Shown: positions 29,300 through 39,098 of the stretch, piece after piece
Layout: each line of letters begins with the position of its first letter
How positions within the stretch are numbered: the stretch's first letter is position 1
Source: Prochlorococcus marinus str. MIT 1013
GTDB taxonomy: Bacteria; Cyanobacteriota; Cyanobacteriia; PCC-6307; Cyanobiaceae
Assembly: GCF_027359395.1 (NCBI RefSeq)
Contig: NZ_CP114778.1
Span: 1,240,001 to 1,304,000, forward strand
Reading direction: 5' to 3'
DNA: 64,000 nucleotides
Position numbers and translations under genes: made by a program
The notes under the pieces: generated by a model
Databases searched by the model: none
Told to the model about the DNA's origin: nothing
What the model saw: only the letters and a program-made list of their open reading frames with translations

Positions 29300-30484
29300 T
29301 TATTCGAATCTCTCCCAACTTTCAGGAAATTGAATATAAGATTTATTTAAATCCGCAACAGACCCACAGCCCAATAGTTTCATAGTTCTCAATATATCTG
29401 TTTGAAGAATTTCTATAGCTCTAGCAACACCTTTCCCTCCTGCAGCAGCAAGTCCATATGCATAAGCTCTACCTATCAAAACTCCTTTTGCACCAAGACA
29501 TAATGCTTTAACGACATCACTACCCCTTCGAATACCTCCATCTAGCAACACATCTGTTTTACCTTCAACTGCAGCTAAAACTTCTGGCAAAAGACGGATC
29601 GTGGGGGCAACGCTATCAAGTTGCCTAGCTCCATGATTAGAAATAACGATCGCATCAGCACCTAGCTCTACCGCTTTTTTTGCGTCATCACCAATATGTA
29701 TACCCTTAACTATAATTTTTCCACCCCACGCCTCACGTATCCATTGAAGATCATCCCAAGTAACAACTGATTGCTCTAAAGCAGGACCAATTGCCGTGTA
29801 TCCCATAGGGCCATCATCAAGTTGGACATTTGGAAAACTCATTAAGCCTCCATCACTTAACCATTGAGTCAACCAGCATGGTTTAACTAACATTTGAGGA
29901 ATATAAGGAAGCATCTCAAAAGGATTCCTCGATAAAAGCTGTTGAGTTCCTGATCGCATATCTCTTCCCCTTAAACCAGATACGGGTGTATCAATGGTTA
30001 CAACTATTGCTGAGAATCCAGCTTCTTTAGCTCTAGAAATTGTTTTCAATGCGACTTCTTTCCCACCTAGTAAATAAAGCTGATACCAAGCTGGTCCATT
30101 TGTAGCAGCTTTAACATCCTCTAATAAACAGCCTGAAAGAGTCGACAAAGTATATCCAGTCCCAGCTTTACCTGCCTCCCTAGCTGCAACCACTTCTCCC
30201 TGGGGATAGAACATTCTGCTACTCCCTACTGGCCCCAACAAGAAAGGAAGTTGAAATTTTTGATCTAAAACAGATATTCCAAGATCACACGATGGTACAG
30301 AGACTGCACATCTAGGTCTAAATAAGATTTCATTATATGCGTTGCAATTTTGCGAAAGTGTTTGTTCTCTATCTGCACCACTATCTATATAGTTAAAAAC
30401 CATTGCCGGTAGACGATTTCTAGCCCTAGACCTGAGGTCATCAATATTAAGTACGCCTGGAGAGGAAACATCTGTTCCTAACAT
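29300..30484 (-). CDS. FMN-dependent alpha-hydroxy-acid oxidase
   Basis: A 394-residue (beta/alpha)8 flavoprotein that oxidises L-2-hydroxy acids. FMN and active-site motifs are YIDSGADREQTL (Tyr), PVGSSRMFYPQGE, YQLYLL, VVTIDTPVSGLRGRD, KGIHIGDDAKKAVELGADA, and SNHGARQLDSVAPT with the catalytic His; the usual SNHGGRQLD has Ala here. DGGIRRGSDVVKAL and GAKGVLIGRAYAYGL follow. It could act on L-lactate or glycolate; cyanobacterial members have been characterised as lactate oxidases. It is the first gene of a pair with the DUF1537 kinase. Confidence 0.9.
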   Translation of the reverse strand: MLGTDVSSPGVLNIDDLRSRARNRLPAMVFNYIDSGADREQTLSQNCNAYNEILFRPRCAVSVPSCDLGISVLDQKFQLPFLLGPVGSSRMFYPQGEVVAAREAGKAGTGYTLSTLSGCLLEDVKAATNGPAWYQLYLLGGKEVALKTISRAKEAGFSAIVVTIDTPVSGLRGRDMRSGTQQLLSRNPFEMLPYIPQMLVKPCWLTQWLSDGGLMSFPNVQLDDGPMGYTAIGPALEQSVVTWDDLQWIREAWGGKIIVKGIHIGDDAKKAVELGADAIVISNHGARQLDSVAPTIRLLPEVLAAVEGKTDVLLDGGIRRGSDVVKALCLGAKGVLIGRAYAYGLAAAGGKGVARAIEILQTDILRTMKLLGCGSVADLNKSYIQFPESWERFE

Positions 30485-30630
30485 TATTCATCACAAATTC
30501 ATGAATTATGAATCTATAATATATTGATCATAGATGCAAAAAGCGACAAAACATTGAAATATTTGACATACAAAAATCTATAAGTTGAATTTAATTAGTT
30601 AGAAAATATACTCCTCTAAAACTTAAATAA

Positions 30631-31488
30631 TTAAAAAGAATCATGCTTAAAAGTGGTAAATAATTCTATAAATTCTTCTGGCTTAATTTCAAGTTTTCTA
30701 TCTCCAGTCACCAGTGAATTCCTTGGGCTTGTCCAAGGCTCAAGACAAACCATTTTTCTAGGAGGGTCAGTCCAGATTACTGTTGTATCAATTGGCTCTT
30801 GATGAATTAATTCAATTACATTGCTGGATAAACAATCGACAAGTTTAACCGAACAAGAAGGATAGGAAAGGAAATCAACCCCCTTATCTAAAATTCTAAT
30901 CTGGTCAGAAACATTAGTGACTTTCATATTAGTTTGATCAATACATTTTTCAGGCAAACCATCTATCATTATTTTTTGTAAATTTGAAATCTGAAAATAT
31001 GGGTGCAGGCCAAAACTAAAAGGCATAGAATTATGTCCCTGATTAAAAATTTTAACGGATATTTGAAGACTTTTTTCTTTCAAGCAAACATCCATCAAAA
31101 GAGTAAAGAGAAAAGGAAAATAAGAACGTGTATCTTTTGTATCACTAAGTTTTAGTCTTATCCCTAATTTATCTTTTAATAAACCAATTGACCAAGGTAA
31201 ATCTCTAGCAAAACCATGTTGTTTTAAGAAATACTCCTTACCAGCAATTACATAGCCTTCAGATAAATCACCGCATATAGGGAAAAGGATAGGTATTCCT
31301 CCTCTGACACTTTTATCTTTATCTAGAAAACGCTCTAAATCGAAGTACAAAAGTTCTTTCCCTTCGCTTAGCCATTCAGTGATCAAACCTCCTCTTTCAG
31401 GGACAATTCTTATTAATGAATCTAATTCAGGGTTTGAATATTCCCAGTGAGGATAAGGAGTTGTCTTTTTTTCGAAACTGACCGCCAT
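30631..31488 (-). CDS. Aldose 1-epimerase-like protein
   Basis: A 285-residue galactose-mutarotase-fold protein. RGGIPILFPICGDLSEG, QHGFARDLPWS (conserved His), FSFGLHPYFQIS (second His) and VCLEPWTSPRNSL (catalytic Glu region) follow the order of the aldose/hexose-6-phosphate epimerase family. It probably interconverts anomers of a sugar or sugar phosphate, but the substrate is unknown. It starts at ATG 31488, three bases after the stop of the upstream alpha/beta hydrolase gene, so the two form an operon. Confidence 0.82.
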   Translation of the reverse strand: MAVSFEKKTTPYPHWEYSNPELDSLIRIVPERGGLITEWLSEGKELLYFDLERFLDKDKSVRGGIPILFPICGDLSEGYVIAGKEYFLKQHGFARDLPWSIGLLKDKLGIRLKLSDTKDTRSYFPFLFTLLMDVCLKEKSLQISVKIFNQGHNSMPFSFGLHPYFQISNLQKIMIDGLPEKCIDQTNMKVTNVSDQIRILDKGVDFLSYPSCSVKLVDCLSSNVIELIHQEPIDTTVIWTDPPRKMVCLEPWTSPRNSLVTGDRKLEIKPEEFIELFTTFKHDSF

Positions 31489-31491
31489 CGA

Positions 31492-32403
31492 TTAAAGCTG
31501 ATTAATCCATTCTATAAGAGCGGAGTTAACTTGATCTGGAACTTCATCATGTGGACAATGGCCAGCATCTAAAACAACTTCTTTTGTATTTTCAGGTGTG
31601 TGTTTTTTATAAGTAGCCCTTTTACCGGGTGCATTCATCCAAGGATCTCTATTACCCCAAAGCAATAACAATGGTGATTTTAACTGAGCGAACAACTCAT
31701 CGAGTGGTCTTCCCTGAGGTCCGGCGGGATCAAAAACACTTTTGAAGACATTGAAAGCACCCGCATCCAAAGATGGTTTTCGGATCGCTTCCACTAGTTC
31801 ATCATCAACATTTGATGTATCAATATAGACTTGATTTAAAGTACGTTTAATTGTTGAGGGCTGTCTAAGGTTTTCAAAAATTATTCTTTGCAATAGAACA
31901 TTTTTGAGAAAGATACCCGCAACAGTTTTTCTAGCTGTAGCCCAAAATCCTTTAGTTGGTTTCTTATCTTCGCTGAAATATCCAGCAGCATTTAATAAGA
32001 CAACACCTGCAGAATCCTCACCCAAAGCAGCAGCACTAGCGAGCGCGGCATATCCACCTAGGGAGTTACCAACAAGTATTGTTGGTCTACCAATATTATC
32101 TTTAATGTAAGAAACTATTTGATCTTTCCAAAGTGAACCTCCATAAGCGAGGCCACTCGGTTTAGAGCTTTTACCAAAGCCTATAAGATCTAAAGCGTGC
32201 ACTTCATAATGCTTTCCAAGTACTGGTAAGTTGTGCCTCCAATGAGTGGTAGAGGCACCAAAACCATGAATTAAAAGAATTGCTGGACCTTTTTCATCAT
32301 CGGTCTTATTTTTGTGATCTTCAGGAATAATGCTCAAACTGTGGACAGAATGTCCTAAAAATTTCCAATCAGAAAGATTTTTTTTTACAACTGAGGAAAC
32401 CAT
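31492..32403 (-). CDS. Alpha/beta-fold hydrolase
   Basis: A 303-residue alpha/beta hydrolase. ILLIHGFGASTTHWRHN forms the oxyanion region, the nucleophile elbow is VGNSLGGYAAL (Ser near 136), the acid is in LLLWGNRDPWMN and the His in DAGHCPHDEVP. It resembles the cyanobacterial and chloroplast hydrolases annotated as esterase or pheophytinase-like, but the substrate is not evident. It is upstream of and nearly touching the epimerase-like gene. A second, truncated member of this superfamily lies at the right edge of the window. Confidence 0.85.
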   Translation of the reverse strand: MVSSVVKKNLSDWKFLGHSVHSLSIIPEDHKNKTDDEKGPAILLIHGFGASTTHWRHNLPVLGKHYEVHALDLIGFGKSSKPSGLAYGGSLWKDQIVSYIKDNIGRPTILVGNSLGGYAALASAAALGEDSAGVVLLNAAGYFSEDKKPTKGFWATARKTVAGIFLKNVLLQRIIFENLRQPSTIKRTLNQVYIDTSNVDDELVEAIRKPSLDAGAFNVFKSVFDPAGPQGRPLDELFAQLKSPLLLLWGNRDPWMNAPGKRATYKKHTPENTKEVVLDAGHCPHDEVPDQVNSALIEWINQL

Positions 32404-32520
32404 TTAAGAATAATCTGATGTAAGTAGATATTAGTAAATCATTGATATAAAGAGATTAGTGATTTTATTTCTTTTTTTCGAAATTTCCTCACCTTTTTTA
32501 AAAAGAGTTTTCAAGAATTT

Positions 32521-33894
32521 CTAAACTAATCCAACTGGATCAGCTGCGACCTCATCAGGAATAGAATTACCGCCTGAAGGGGGTTTATCTTTCAAAACAA
32601 CTCTCAGCAAAACAGGTGCTAAAAATGTTGTTCCAATAACCATTAACAATATTGCAGCCTCCAGAGAAGGAGTAAGCAAACTAGCACTTGTTCCCAATCC
32701 AAGAAAAATCAATCCGACCTCACCCCTAGGCATCATTCCCAAGCCAACTACTAGTCTATTTGTTGGTTTATCAATGACAAAGCACCAACCAGCAGCAATT
32801 TTCCCTACAATTGCAACTATAAATAAGAAGCCTGCCACAATTAGAGCAGAGCGACTCTGGGGATCAAGGGGATTAATTACAGAAAGATCCATACCTGCTC
32901 CAACAAGCACGAAAAAAATAGTTGCGAATAGTGAGACCAATGGCAAAACAGATTGTTGAATTGCGTGATTATTTTTTGAACTACTTAGTATCAATCCAGC
33001 GGCAAAAGCACCCAAAGCAGCTTCTAAACCAATAGCAGTCGCAACAAAACAGCTTAAGACTAATATCACAAAAGAAGCGACAACAACTGCTCCAGGTGCT
33101 TTAAGTCTTTCAAGCAACCAATCAAAGGCTGGAGCAGCTGTTCGACTCAAAGCAATTGCAGCAAATACAAAAACAGTTGCAGCCACAACTAATTTGACAA
33201 TAGGAGCAATTTGCAAGGATCCTCCCGTGGCAAGAGCTACTACAACAGCAAGAATAACAATTCCAAGTATGTCATCTAATACTGCTGCGCCAATAACAAT
33301 TTGACCCTCACGAGTTTTTAAATAACCAAGCTCACCAAAAACACTTGCAGTAATACCTATACTCGTCGCTGTCATAGATGCACCAGCAAATATCGCAGGA
33401 ATGATATCTACTTGAAAAATAAACATTAATCCAAAAGTTCCAAAGGCAAATGGCAAAATCACACCTGCCATTGCGACAGTGAAAGCTTGCGCTCCAACTG
33501 CTACAAGTTCCTCTAATTCACTTTCCAGACCGGTAAGAAATAACAACGCGTATAGCCCTAAAGTTGCTACTGCTTGTAATGATGGAAAAGTTTCAAAATA
33601 AATATCCGGGACTGCTTCTTTGGGTACTGAGGCAAGTGTGCTAATAAGTGAAACAAAACCTTGATTTAATTCAGCATGAGCACTTGGCGGCAATAGAAGA
33701 TGTAATCCTGAGGCACCAATTAAAACTCCCGCAAGTAGTTCACCGACAATTGTAGGCAAACTTAGTCGAACTAAGATTTCAGCCAAAGTCCTTGCCGCAA
33801 CAAAGATCATTAAGAAGTTAATGACCCCTATAAGTGTTTCCGCAACCTCAACATCATGCGTATTTAGGGCTGAGACTAAAGGAGTTAATACCAT
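32521..33894 (-). CDS. napA: Na+/H+ antiporter, CPA2 family
   Basis: A 457-residue polytopic inner-membrane protein with about 12 membrane segments. EILVRLSLPTIVGELLAGVLIG, a first-half LFLTGLESELEEL, the paired acidic GAAVLDDILGIVILAVV and GAFAAGLILSSS are typical of KefB/NapA-type monovalent cation/proton antiporters. No TrkA-N domain follows, so it is the short form. It probably moves Na+ (or K+) out against protons. The gene starts at ATG 33894, divergent from glgP. Confidence 0.85.
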   Translation of the reverse strand: MVLTPLVSALNTHDVEVAETLIGVINFLMIFVAARTLAEILVRLSLPTIVGELLAGVLIGASGLHLLLPPSAHAELNQGFVSLISTLASVPKEAVPDIYFETFPSLQAVATLGLYALLFLTGLESELEELVAVGAQAFTVAMAGVILPFAFGTFGLMFIFQVDIIPAIFAGASMTATSIGITASVFGELGYLKTREGQIVIGAAVLDDILGIVILAVVVALATGGSLQIAPIVKLVVAATVFVFAAIALSRTAAPAFDWLLERLKAPGAVVVASFVILVLSCFVATAIGLEAALGAFAAGLILSSSKNNHAIQQSVLPLVSLFATIFFVLVGAGMDLSVINPLDPQSRSALIVAGFLFIVAIVGKIAAGWCFVIDKPTNRLVVGLGMMPRGEVGLIFLGLGTSASLLTPSLEAAILLMVIGTTFLAPVLLRVVLKDKPPSGGNSIPDEVAADPVGLV

Positions 33895-34058
33895 CAGGTT
33901 TTCTAAAAAAGCCTTTTCTTTAAGACATAAATTAACTAATCACAGGGCATATTTGGCATAAGTATCAAAGGTGACTTAATTAATAAGGTGTGGATCTGAA
34001 GTTACTAACTGATTACTAAAGCTTTATTGGCTAGCGTCCAGAAACATTTGATGCCTTT

Positions 34059-36578
34059 ATGAGCAGCTCCCAGTCACTTGACCTGCGTCTGCCGACCCCT
34101 GGATGCTATGCGGATCCTGTTAGGGCTGGCATGGATGCTGATGCAGTCTTCGACGGAATGACTGAGCATCTCTTTTTTACTCTTGGCAAACTTGCTACAT
34201 CGGCAAGTCTTAGAGACCTCTACATGGCTTTGAGCTTTGCTGTTAGAGACAGATTGATGAGTAGATATTTAACAAGTCAAGAAACAATCAGAGCAAGACC
34301 TCAAAAAACAGTTGCATATCTTTCAGCTGAATTCCTAATAGGCCCACAACTAAATAATAATTTACTAAATCTAGGCATCAAAAAAGAGGCAGAAGAAGCT
34401 CTTAAAAGGTTTGGTATTGAATCATTAAATGACATATTGGAAGTAGAGGAAGAGCCTGGACTTGGGAATGGAGGATTAGGGAGACTTGCAGCTTGCTATA
34501 TGGAATCACTTGCAAGTCTTCAAGTCCCTGCAGTGGGTTATGGCATAAGATACGAATTTGGTATTTTCAATCAATTAATAAGAGATGGTTGGCAAGTCGA
34601 AGTTACTGATAAATGGCTTAAAGGAGGTTGGCCATGGGAATTACCTCAACCAGATGAAGCTTGTTTAGTCGGTTTTGGTGGACAAACCGAAAGTTATACA
34701 GATGACAATGGAAATTATCGCTCACGATGGATTCCCAGTGAACATGCCATAGGTGTTCCACATGACGTACCTGTGCTTGGTTATCGGGTGAATAGCTGTG
34801 ATCGGTTGCGATTGTGGAGAGCTGATGCAACCGAAAGCTTTGATTTCTATGCATTTAATATTGGTGACTACTACGGTGCTGTTGAAGAGAAAGTAGCTTC
34901 AGAAACTCTATCCAAAGTTCTGTATCCCAATGATGGAACTGATGAAGGAAGAAGATTGCGTTTAAAACAACAACACTTTTTTGTAAGCTGCTCCTTACAA
35001 GATATGCTTCGCAGCCTGGAGAAGCGATCCATACCTGTTGAGGAATTTCCAAATCACTGGACGGTTCAACTGAATGACACTCATCCAGCTATTGCAGTTG
35101 CAGAGTTAATGAGACTCTTAATCGATCAACATAGATTGGATTGGGATAAAGCCTGGGAAATCACCAATAGATCAGTGGCATATACAAACCACACTTTGTT
35201 GCCTGAGGCTCTTGAGAAATGGGACCTTAGCTTGTTTAAAAACTTATTACCTAGACATTTAGAACTTATATATGAAATAAATAGAAGATTCTTACAGCAA
35301 GTAAGGCTAAAGTATCCAGGTAACGACTTGATTTTGAGAAAGCTTTCAATTATTGATGAAGAAGGTGGAAAGGCTATAAGAATGGCACATTTAGCTACAA
35401 TTGGAGCACACCATGTCAATGGAGTAGCTGCGCTTCATTCAGATTTAATTAAGAGACAATTACTACCTGAATTTGCAGAACTTTGGCCTGAAAAATTCAC
35501 CAATGTCACAAATGGAGTTACTCCACGTAGATGGGTAGCATTAGCAAATCCTGAACTTTCTAAACTGCTTGACAAGGAGATTGGTCCCAATTGGATTACT
35601 AATATGGACCTATTACTAGAGTTAGAAAAAAAAGAAAATGATTCTAATTTTTTAGATCTTTTTGCGTCAGCTAAGCTATCTGGCAAAAGGAAGCTCGCTG
35701 GTTACATACATAGACAAACTGGTGTCCTGGTTGATCCTTCAAGTTTATTTGATGTTCAAGTGAAAAGAATTCATCAATATAAAAGACAGCATTTAAATGC
35801 TTTGCAAGTCATTGCACAATATCTAAGAATTAAAAATGGAAAAACAAAAAATATTGCACCTCGTACTATCATTTTTGGTGGTAAAGCTGCGCCAGGCTAT
35901 TTCATGGCGAAGTTAATGATTAGATTTATCAATGGAATAGCAGATGTAGTTAATGCAGATCCTGATATGGATGGATTATTAAGGGTAGTTTTTCTTCCTG
36001 ACTATAATGTGAAACTAGGTGAACAAGTCTATCCAGCTACTGATCTTTCAGAGCAAATATCAACTGCTGGAAAAGAAGCTTCAGGAACTGGAAATATGAA
36101 ATTCGCTATGAATGGTGCCTTGACAATTGGAACGCTTGATGGAGCTAATGTAGAGATAAGAGAAAGAGTAGGATCAGAAAATTTCTTTTTGTTTGGAAAA
36201 ACAGAATCAGAAATAATGGAATTAAGAGATCAAGGTTATAGCCCAAGTAGTTTTATTTCAAAATCAACCGAACTACAAGAAACTCTTAAATTAATAGAAG
36301 TTGGACATTTTAGTAACGGAGATAGTGAGCTATTTAGACCAATAATAAATATTTTGACAGGAAGTGATCCTTTCTTTGTTATGGCAGATTTTGATGATTA
36401 TCTTCTTGCACAAGATGAGGTAAGTAAAGCCTGGAAAAATAATCAAAAATGGAACCGTATGGCACTATTAAATACAGCAAGATCAGGTTTTTTCTCATCA
36501 GACAGGTCAATTAGAGAATACTGTCAATCAATATGGAAAGTTAAACCATTACCTGTAGAAATAAGTTGCGAAAAATAA
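34059..36578 (+). CDS. glgP: Glycogen phosphorylase
   Basis: GlgP releases glucose-1-phosphate from glycogen at night or under stress. The 839-residue length is normal. Seen are VAYLSAEFLIGPQLNNNLLN, EPGLGNGGLGRLAACYMESLA, NDTHPAIAVAELMR, VKRIHQYKRQHLN, and the pyridoxal-phosphate site EASGTGNMKFAMNGALTIGT containing the PLP-binding Lys. It starts at ATG 34059 and is divergent from napA by 164 bp. Confidence 0.97.
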   Translation: MSSSQSLDLRLPTPGCYADPVRAGMDADAVFDGMTEHLFFTLGKLATSASLRDLYMALSFAVRDRLMSRYLTSQETIRARPQKTVAYLSAEFLIGPQLNNNLLNLGIKKEAEEALKRFGIESLNDILEVEEEPGLGNGGLGRLAACYMESLASLQVPAVGYGIRYEFGIFNQLIRDGWQVEVTDKWLKGGWPWELPQPDEACLVGFGGQTESYTDDNGNYRSRWIPSEHAIGVPHDVPVLGYRVNSCDRLRLWRADATESFDFYAFNIGDYYGAVEEKVASETLSKVLYPNDGTDEGRRLRLKQQHFFVSCSLQDMLRSLEKRSIPVEEFPNHWTVQLNDTHPAIAVAELMRLLIDQHRLDWDKAWEITNRSVAYTNHTLLPEALEKWDLSLFKNLLPRHLELIYEINRRFLQQVRLKYPGNDLILRKLSIIDEEGGKAIRMAHLATIGAHHVNGVAALHSDLIKRQLLPEFAELWPEKFTNVTNGVTPRRWVALANPELSKLLDKEIGPNWITNMDLLLELEKKENDSNFLDLFASAKLSGKRKLAGYIHRQTGVLVDPSSLFDVQVKRIHQYKRQHLNALQVIAQYLRIKNGKTKNIAPRTIIFGGKAAPGYFMAKLMIRFINGIADVVNADPDMDGLLRVVFLPDYNVKLGEQVYPATDLSEQISTAGKEASGTGNMKFAMNGALTIGTLDGANVEIRERVGSENFFLFGKTESEIMELRDQGYSPSSFISKSTELQETLKLIEVGHFSNGDSELFRPIINILTGSDPFFVMADFDDYLLAQDEVSKAWKNNQKWNRMALLNTARSGFFSSDRSIREYCQSIWKVKPLPVEISCEK

Positions 36579-36582
36579 AGAT

Positions 36583-37041
36583 CTATTTATCAGGTAAGTC
36601 TGGGGTTTGATGCAATAATCTATTCAACTTTAATCTATCAACATTTAATGGGTCTGGAGCTAATTCACCAGCAATCTCTCGAAATTTATCCTCAAATTCT
36701 TCAGGAACTTTAACATCAAAGATTCTTTCCATAAGAGCTTCAATGGAATACAAATGAGCATTGATATTTTCTAGATCAGAAATTACTTGTGTAATAGATT
36801 TTTCTTTCTTTTCAATAGTTCCATTTTTAAAATTCTCATCAATTTGATTAGATGAATTTGAATTAACTTGCTTCTGCAAATCTTCTAAAACTCGTCCACT
36901 TAAAGTTCTAAAGGATTGAAGGGCAGCCCAACTAATCTCTTGTTGCTGACGCAGAGTGGGGAACTCTCTTATTAAACGATCATGCTCCCTATAAAATCTG
37001 AGGCAATCTGGACATTGGCATGGTTCTTCAGGCACCTTCAT
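36583..37041 (-). CDS. Conserved hypothetical protein with N-terminal Cys cluster
   Basis: About 152 residues from ATG 37041; a TTG one codon earlier is less likely. The first ten residues include CQCPDC, a close Cys trio that could bind metal. The rest is charged and helical, with a low-complexity Asn/Ser stretch near 63-70 and a helical C-terminal half (SDLENINAHLYSIEALMERI). No family is recognised. It ends 5 bp from the convergent glgP and lies 31 bp downstream of a small unknown gene on the same strand. Confidence 0.6.
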   Translation of the reverse strand: MKVPEEPCQCPDCLRFYREHDRLIREFPTLRQQQEISWAALQSFRTLSGRVLEDLQKQVNSNSSNQIDENFKNGTIEKKEKSITQVISDLENINAHLYSIEALMERIFDVKVPEEFEDKFREIAGELAPDPLNVDRLKLNRLLHQTPDLPDK

Positions 37042-37072
37042 CAAGGCAGCTTAGAAACCATCATTGCATTTA

Positions 37073-37411
37073 TTAGGCCGTCATAGGGGGCTCACCATTA
37101 AATAAATCTCCTCCGGCATCTTTGCCATCAATATCAGCACTCTCAGGAAGGGGGATTTCAATGCTTGTAACTACTTGAATAACATCACGCAATCTCATTG
37201 AGTCTGCGAACCATCCCATTGCCTGCTCAGTATCACCTCTTGCCTCCGCATCATTAGCTTGATCTTCATGTGCCTCAGCTAGAAGTGTTAACCAACATAA
37301 ACATCTGGCTTGAACAATTGATAAATCTAAATCATTAGGTTGGGAATTAGATATGTGCTCACTTTCCTGCTGAACAAGCAATCGCAAGCGAAGATCGTGA
37401 AGCTGGGCCAT
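37073..37411 (-). CDS. Conserved hypothetical TPR-like helical protein
   Basis: A 112-residue soluble, helical, acidic protein. The central ARCLCWLTLLAEAHEDQANDAEARGDTEQAMGWFAD segment (starting near residue 36) looks like a pair of helix-turn-helix repeats close to TPR geometry. The C-terminal 25 residues are acidic and Pro/Gly-rich. The function is unknown. It starts at ATG 37411, 100 bp from the tRNA-Arg gene, which is transcribed in the same direction. Confidence 0.6.
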   Translation of the reverse strand: MAQLHDLRLRLLVQQESEHISNSQPNDLDLSIVQARCLCWLTLLAEAHEDQANDAEARGDTEQAMGWFADSMRLRDVIQVVTSIEIPLPESADIDGKDAGGDLFNGEPPMTA

Positions 37412-37511
37412 CTTGACTTATTCACTACACCAACGCTAGCGAGAGAGTATCAATTTTGCACACCCACCACATATAGGACTACATTTTTTTTGTTTTCCTT
37501 CGTTTTTCGCA

Positions 37512-37585
<74 letters not shown>

Positions 37586-37620
37586 CTGAAATTAATTATG
37601 CCTTGAGGCATGATGTAGTT

Positions 37621-38018
37621 GAAAGTAGGGGAGGTAATCGCAATTGAAGTTCAGCAAAGCTGAAGAATTCAATTGAGGAAAGTCCGGGCTCCTATATGGC
37701 CAGGCTTGCTGGGTAATACCCAGTGCGGGTGACCGTGAGGATAGTGCCACAGAAATACACCGCCTAATGCTTCATGGGGAAATCCCAACATGCATGGCAA
37801 GGGTGCAAAGGTGCGGTAAGAGCGCACCAGCAGCATCGAGAGGTGCTGGCTAGGTAAACCCCGGCGAGGAGCAAGGCGAGGGGCACTGGATGGCCATAGA
37901 CCTTGTCCCTGAAGAGAGCCGCTTGAGGCTATCGGCAACGCTAGTCCCAGATAGATGATTACCCATTCACTTTCTAACGAAAGAAGAATGAACAGAACCC
38001 GGCTTACGACCTGCTTTC
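37621..38018 (+). ncRNA. rnpB: RNase P RNA
   Basis: The catalytic RNA of RNase P, which matures tRNA 5' ends. The near-universal GAGGAAAGTCCGGGCTC block lies at about 37674, and the 3' partner CAGAACCCGGCTTACGA near 37993 pairs with its GTCCGGGC part in the P4/long-range core. AGATAGATGATTACCC near 37951 is the other conserved block. Ends are set by helix P1: GAAAGTAGG (37621-37629) pairs with CCTGCTTTC (38010-38018). The approximate length of 398 nt suits a cyanobacterial type A RNA. rnc follows 78 bp downstream. Confidence 0.95.
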
Positions 38019-38096
38019 ACTTTATTAATTTACTCAGAAAGATAAGACTGAAAATCTTATTACTTAAATCAATTCAAGTGTATCCTTTCAATAATT

Positions 38097-38840
38097 ATGA
38101 ATATCTCCAATCAAAGAGCAGAAGAAATAATAAATTTTATTAGAGGTCTAAATTTAGATCAAAGATATCAAAAGGAATTTACTCATGAAAAAATAAATAA
38201 TCTTTTATATATCAATGAGTCACTAACTCATAGTTCAGCAAACACTGAAATTAATTATGAAAAACTTGAATTCCTTGGAGATGCAGTTCTAAGATTAATT
38301 GCATCAGATTTTATAAAGAAAAAATATCCATATATGCAAGTGGGAGAAAGATCTGAACTGCGTTCACATCTTGTAAGTGATCAATGGTTAGCACAAGTTG
38401 GTTACAAAATAAACATCAAAAGTGTATTAATTATTGGGAAAAAAGCACTTAAAGACAAATCAGCTAGCACAACCATTCAAGCAGAGGCAACTGAAGCTTT
38501 AATAGGAGCTCTGTATGAAAGTCTCACTAATTTAGAACCTATAAAAAATTGGCTTATTCCATTCTGGGATGATAAAAGCAAAGAAATTCTATCTGATCCA
38601 TATAGAAAAAACTACAAATCAGCACTTCAGGAATTGACTCAAAGTAAAGGCTTATCAATTCCCAAATACAAAACCATAGAAATTGATCAAAAGCATGACA
38701 ATCCAAAGAGATTTTTTTGTACTGTTCATATCAAAAATCGATCAATAGCTGAAGGTTGGGGAAAATCAATGAAACAAGCAGAAAAAAATGCAGCCAGTAA
38801 AGCTTTGAAATCTTTAGATGAGAATTCACTTGATCATTAA
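38097..38840 (+). CDS. rnc: Ribonuclease III
   Basis: RNase III cuts double-stranded RNA in rRNA precursors and some mRNAs. The 247-residue protein has the signature KLEFLGDAVLRLIASDF with the catalytic acids, a second acidic site in QAEATEALIGALYES, and a C-terminal dsRNA-binding domain (KSALQELTQSKGLSIP to KQAEKNAASKALKSL). It starts at ATG 38097. Its location just after rnpB groups two RNA-processing functions. Confidence 0.93.
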   Translation: MNISNQRAEEIINFIRGLNLDQRYQKEFTHEKINNLLYINESLTHSSANTEINYEKLEFLGDAVLRLIASDFIKKKYPYMQVGERSELRSHLVSDQWLAQVGYKINIKSVLIIGKKALKDKSASTTIQAEATEALIGALYESLTNLEPIKNWLIPFWDDKSKEILSDPYRKNYKSALQELTQSKGLSIPKYKTIEIDQKHDNPKRFFCTVHIKNRSIAEGWGKSMKQAEKNAASKALKSLDENSLDH

Positions 38841-38866
38841 TAAATTGCTTATCAAAAAATTCTCTA

Positions 38867-39052
38867 TTAGCTTTTCAAAAGATCTTTTAGAGGAAGTGTA
38901 AGCAATTTATCCCAATTACCTCCTTCAAAAAGCACGGCAGCTTGATCACCACTTATTCTTTGAACAAATCCTTCATAACCATTATAAATTGACTCTTGGT
39001 TATTAACAGTTACTGTTGTACCAGGGAGAATCGGATCTTTTGAATCATCCAT
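38867..39052 (-). CDS. ndhS: NDH-1 complex subunit NdhS
   Basis: A 61-residue SH3-like protein: ILPGTTVTVNNQES, YNGYEGFVQRISGDQAAVLFEGGNWDKLLTLPLKDL. This is the DUF3252/NdhS family, a cyanobacterial and chloroplast NDH-1 subunit that helps ferredoxin bind for cyclic electron flow. The conserved GYEGFVQRI and FEGGNWDKL pieces are convincing, though the gene is short. It converges on rnc (26 bp gap) and is divergent from rimM (46 bp). Confidence 0.8.
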   Translation of the reverse strand: MDDSKDPILPGTTVTVNNQESIYNGYEGFVQRISGDQAAVLFEGGNWDKLLTLPLKDLLKS

Positions 39053-39098
39053 AATTAAACATATACAAATAAACTCTTAAAAAAGTCTACCCATAAAA

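Noticed and set aside
36579-36600. A+T-rich partial palindrome between glgP and the 36583 gene as a terminator
   Set aside because: The arms do not match exactly and there is no G+C stem or U-tract.
37669-37938. 89-codon minus-strand frame within rnpB
   Set aside because: It lies wholly inside the RNase P RNA, whose conserved blocks and P1 helix explain the region.
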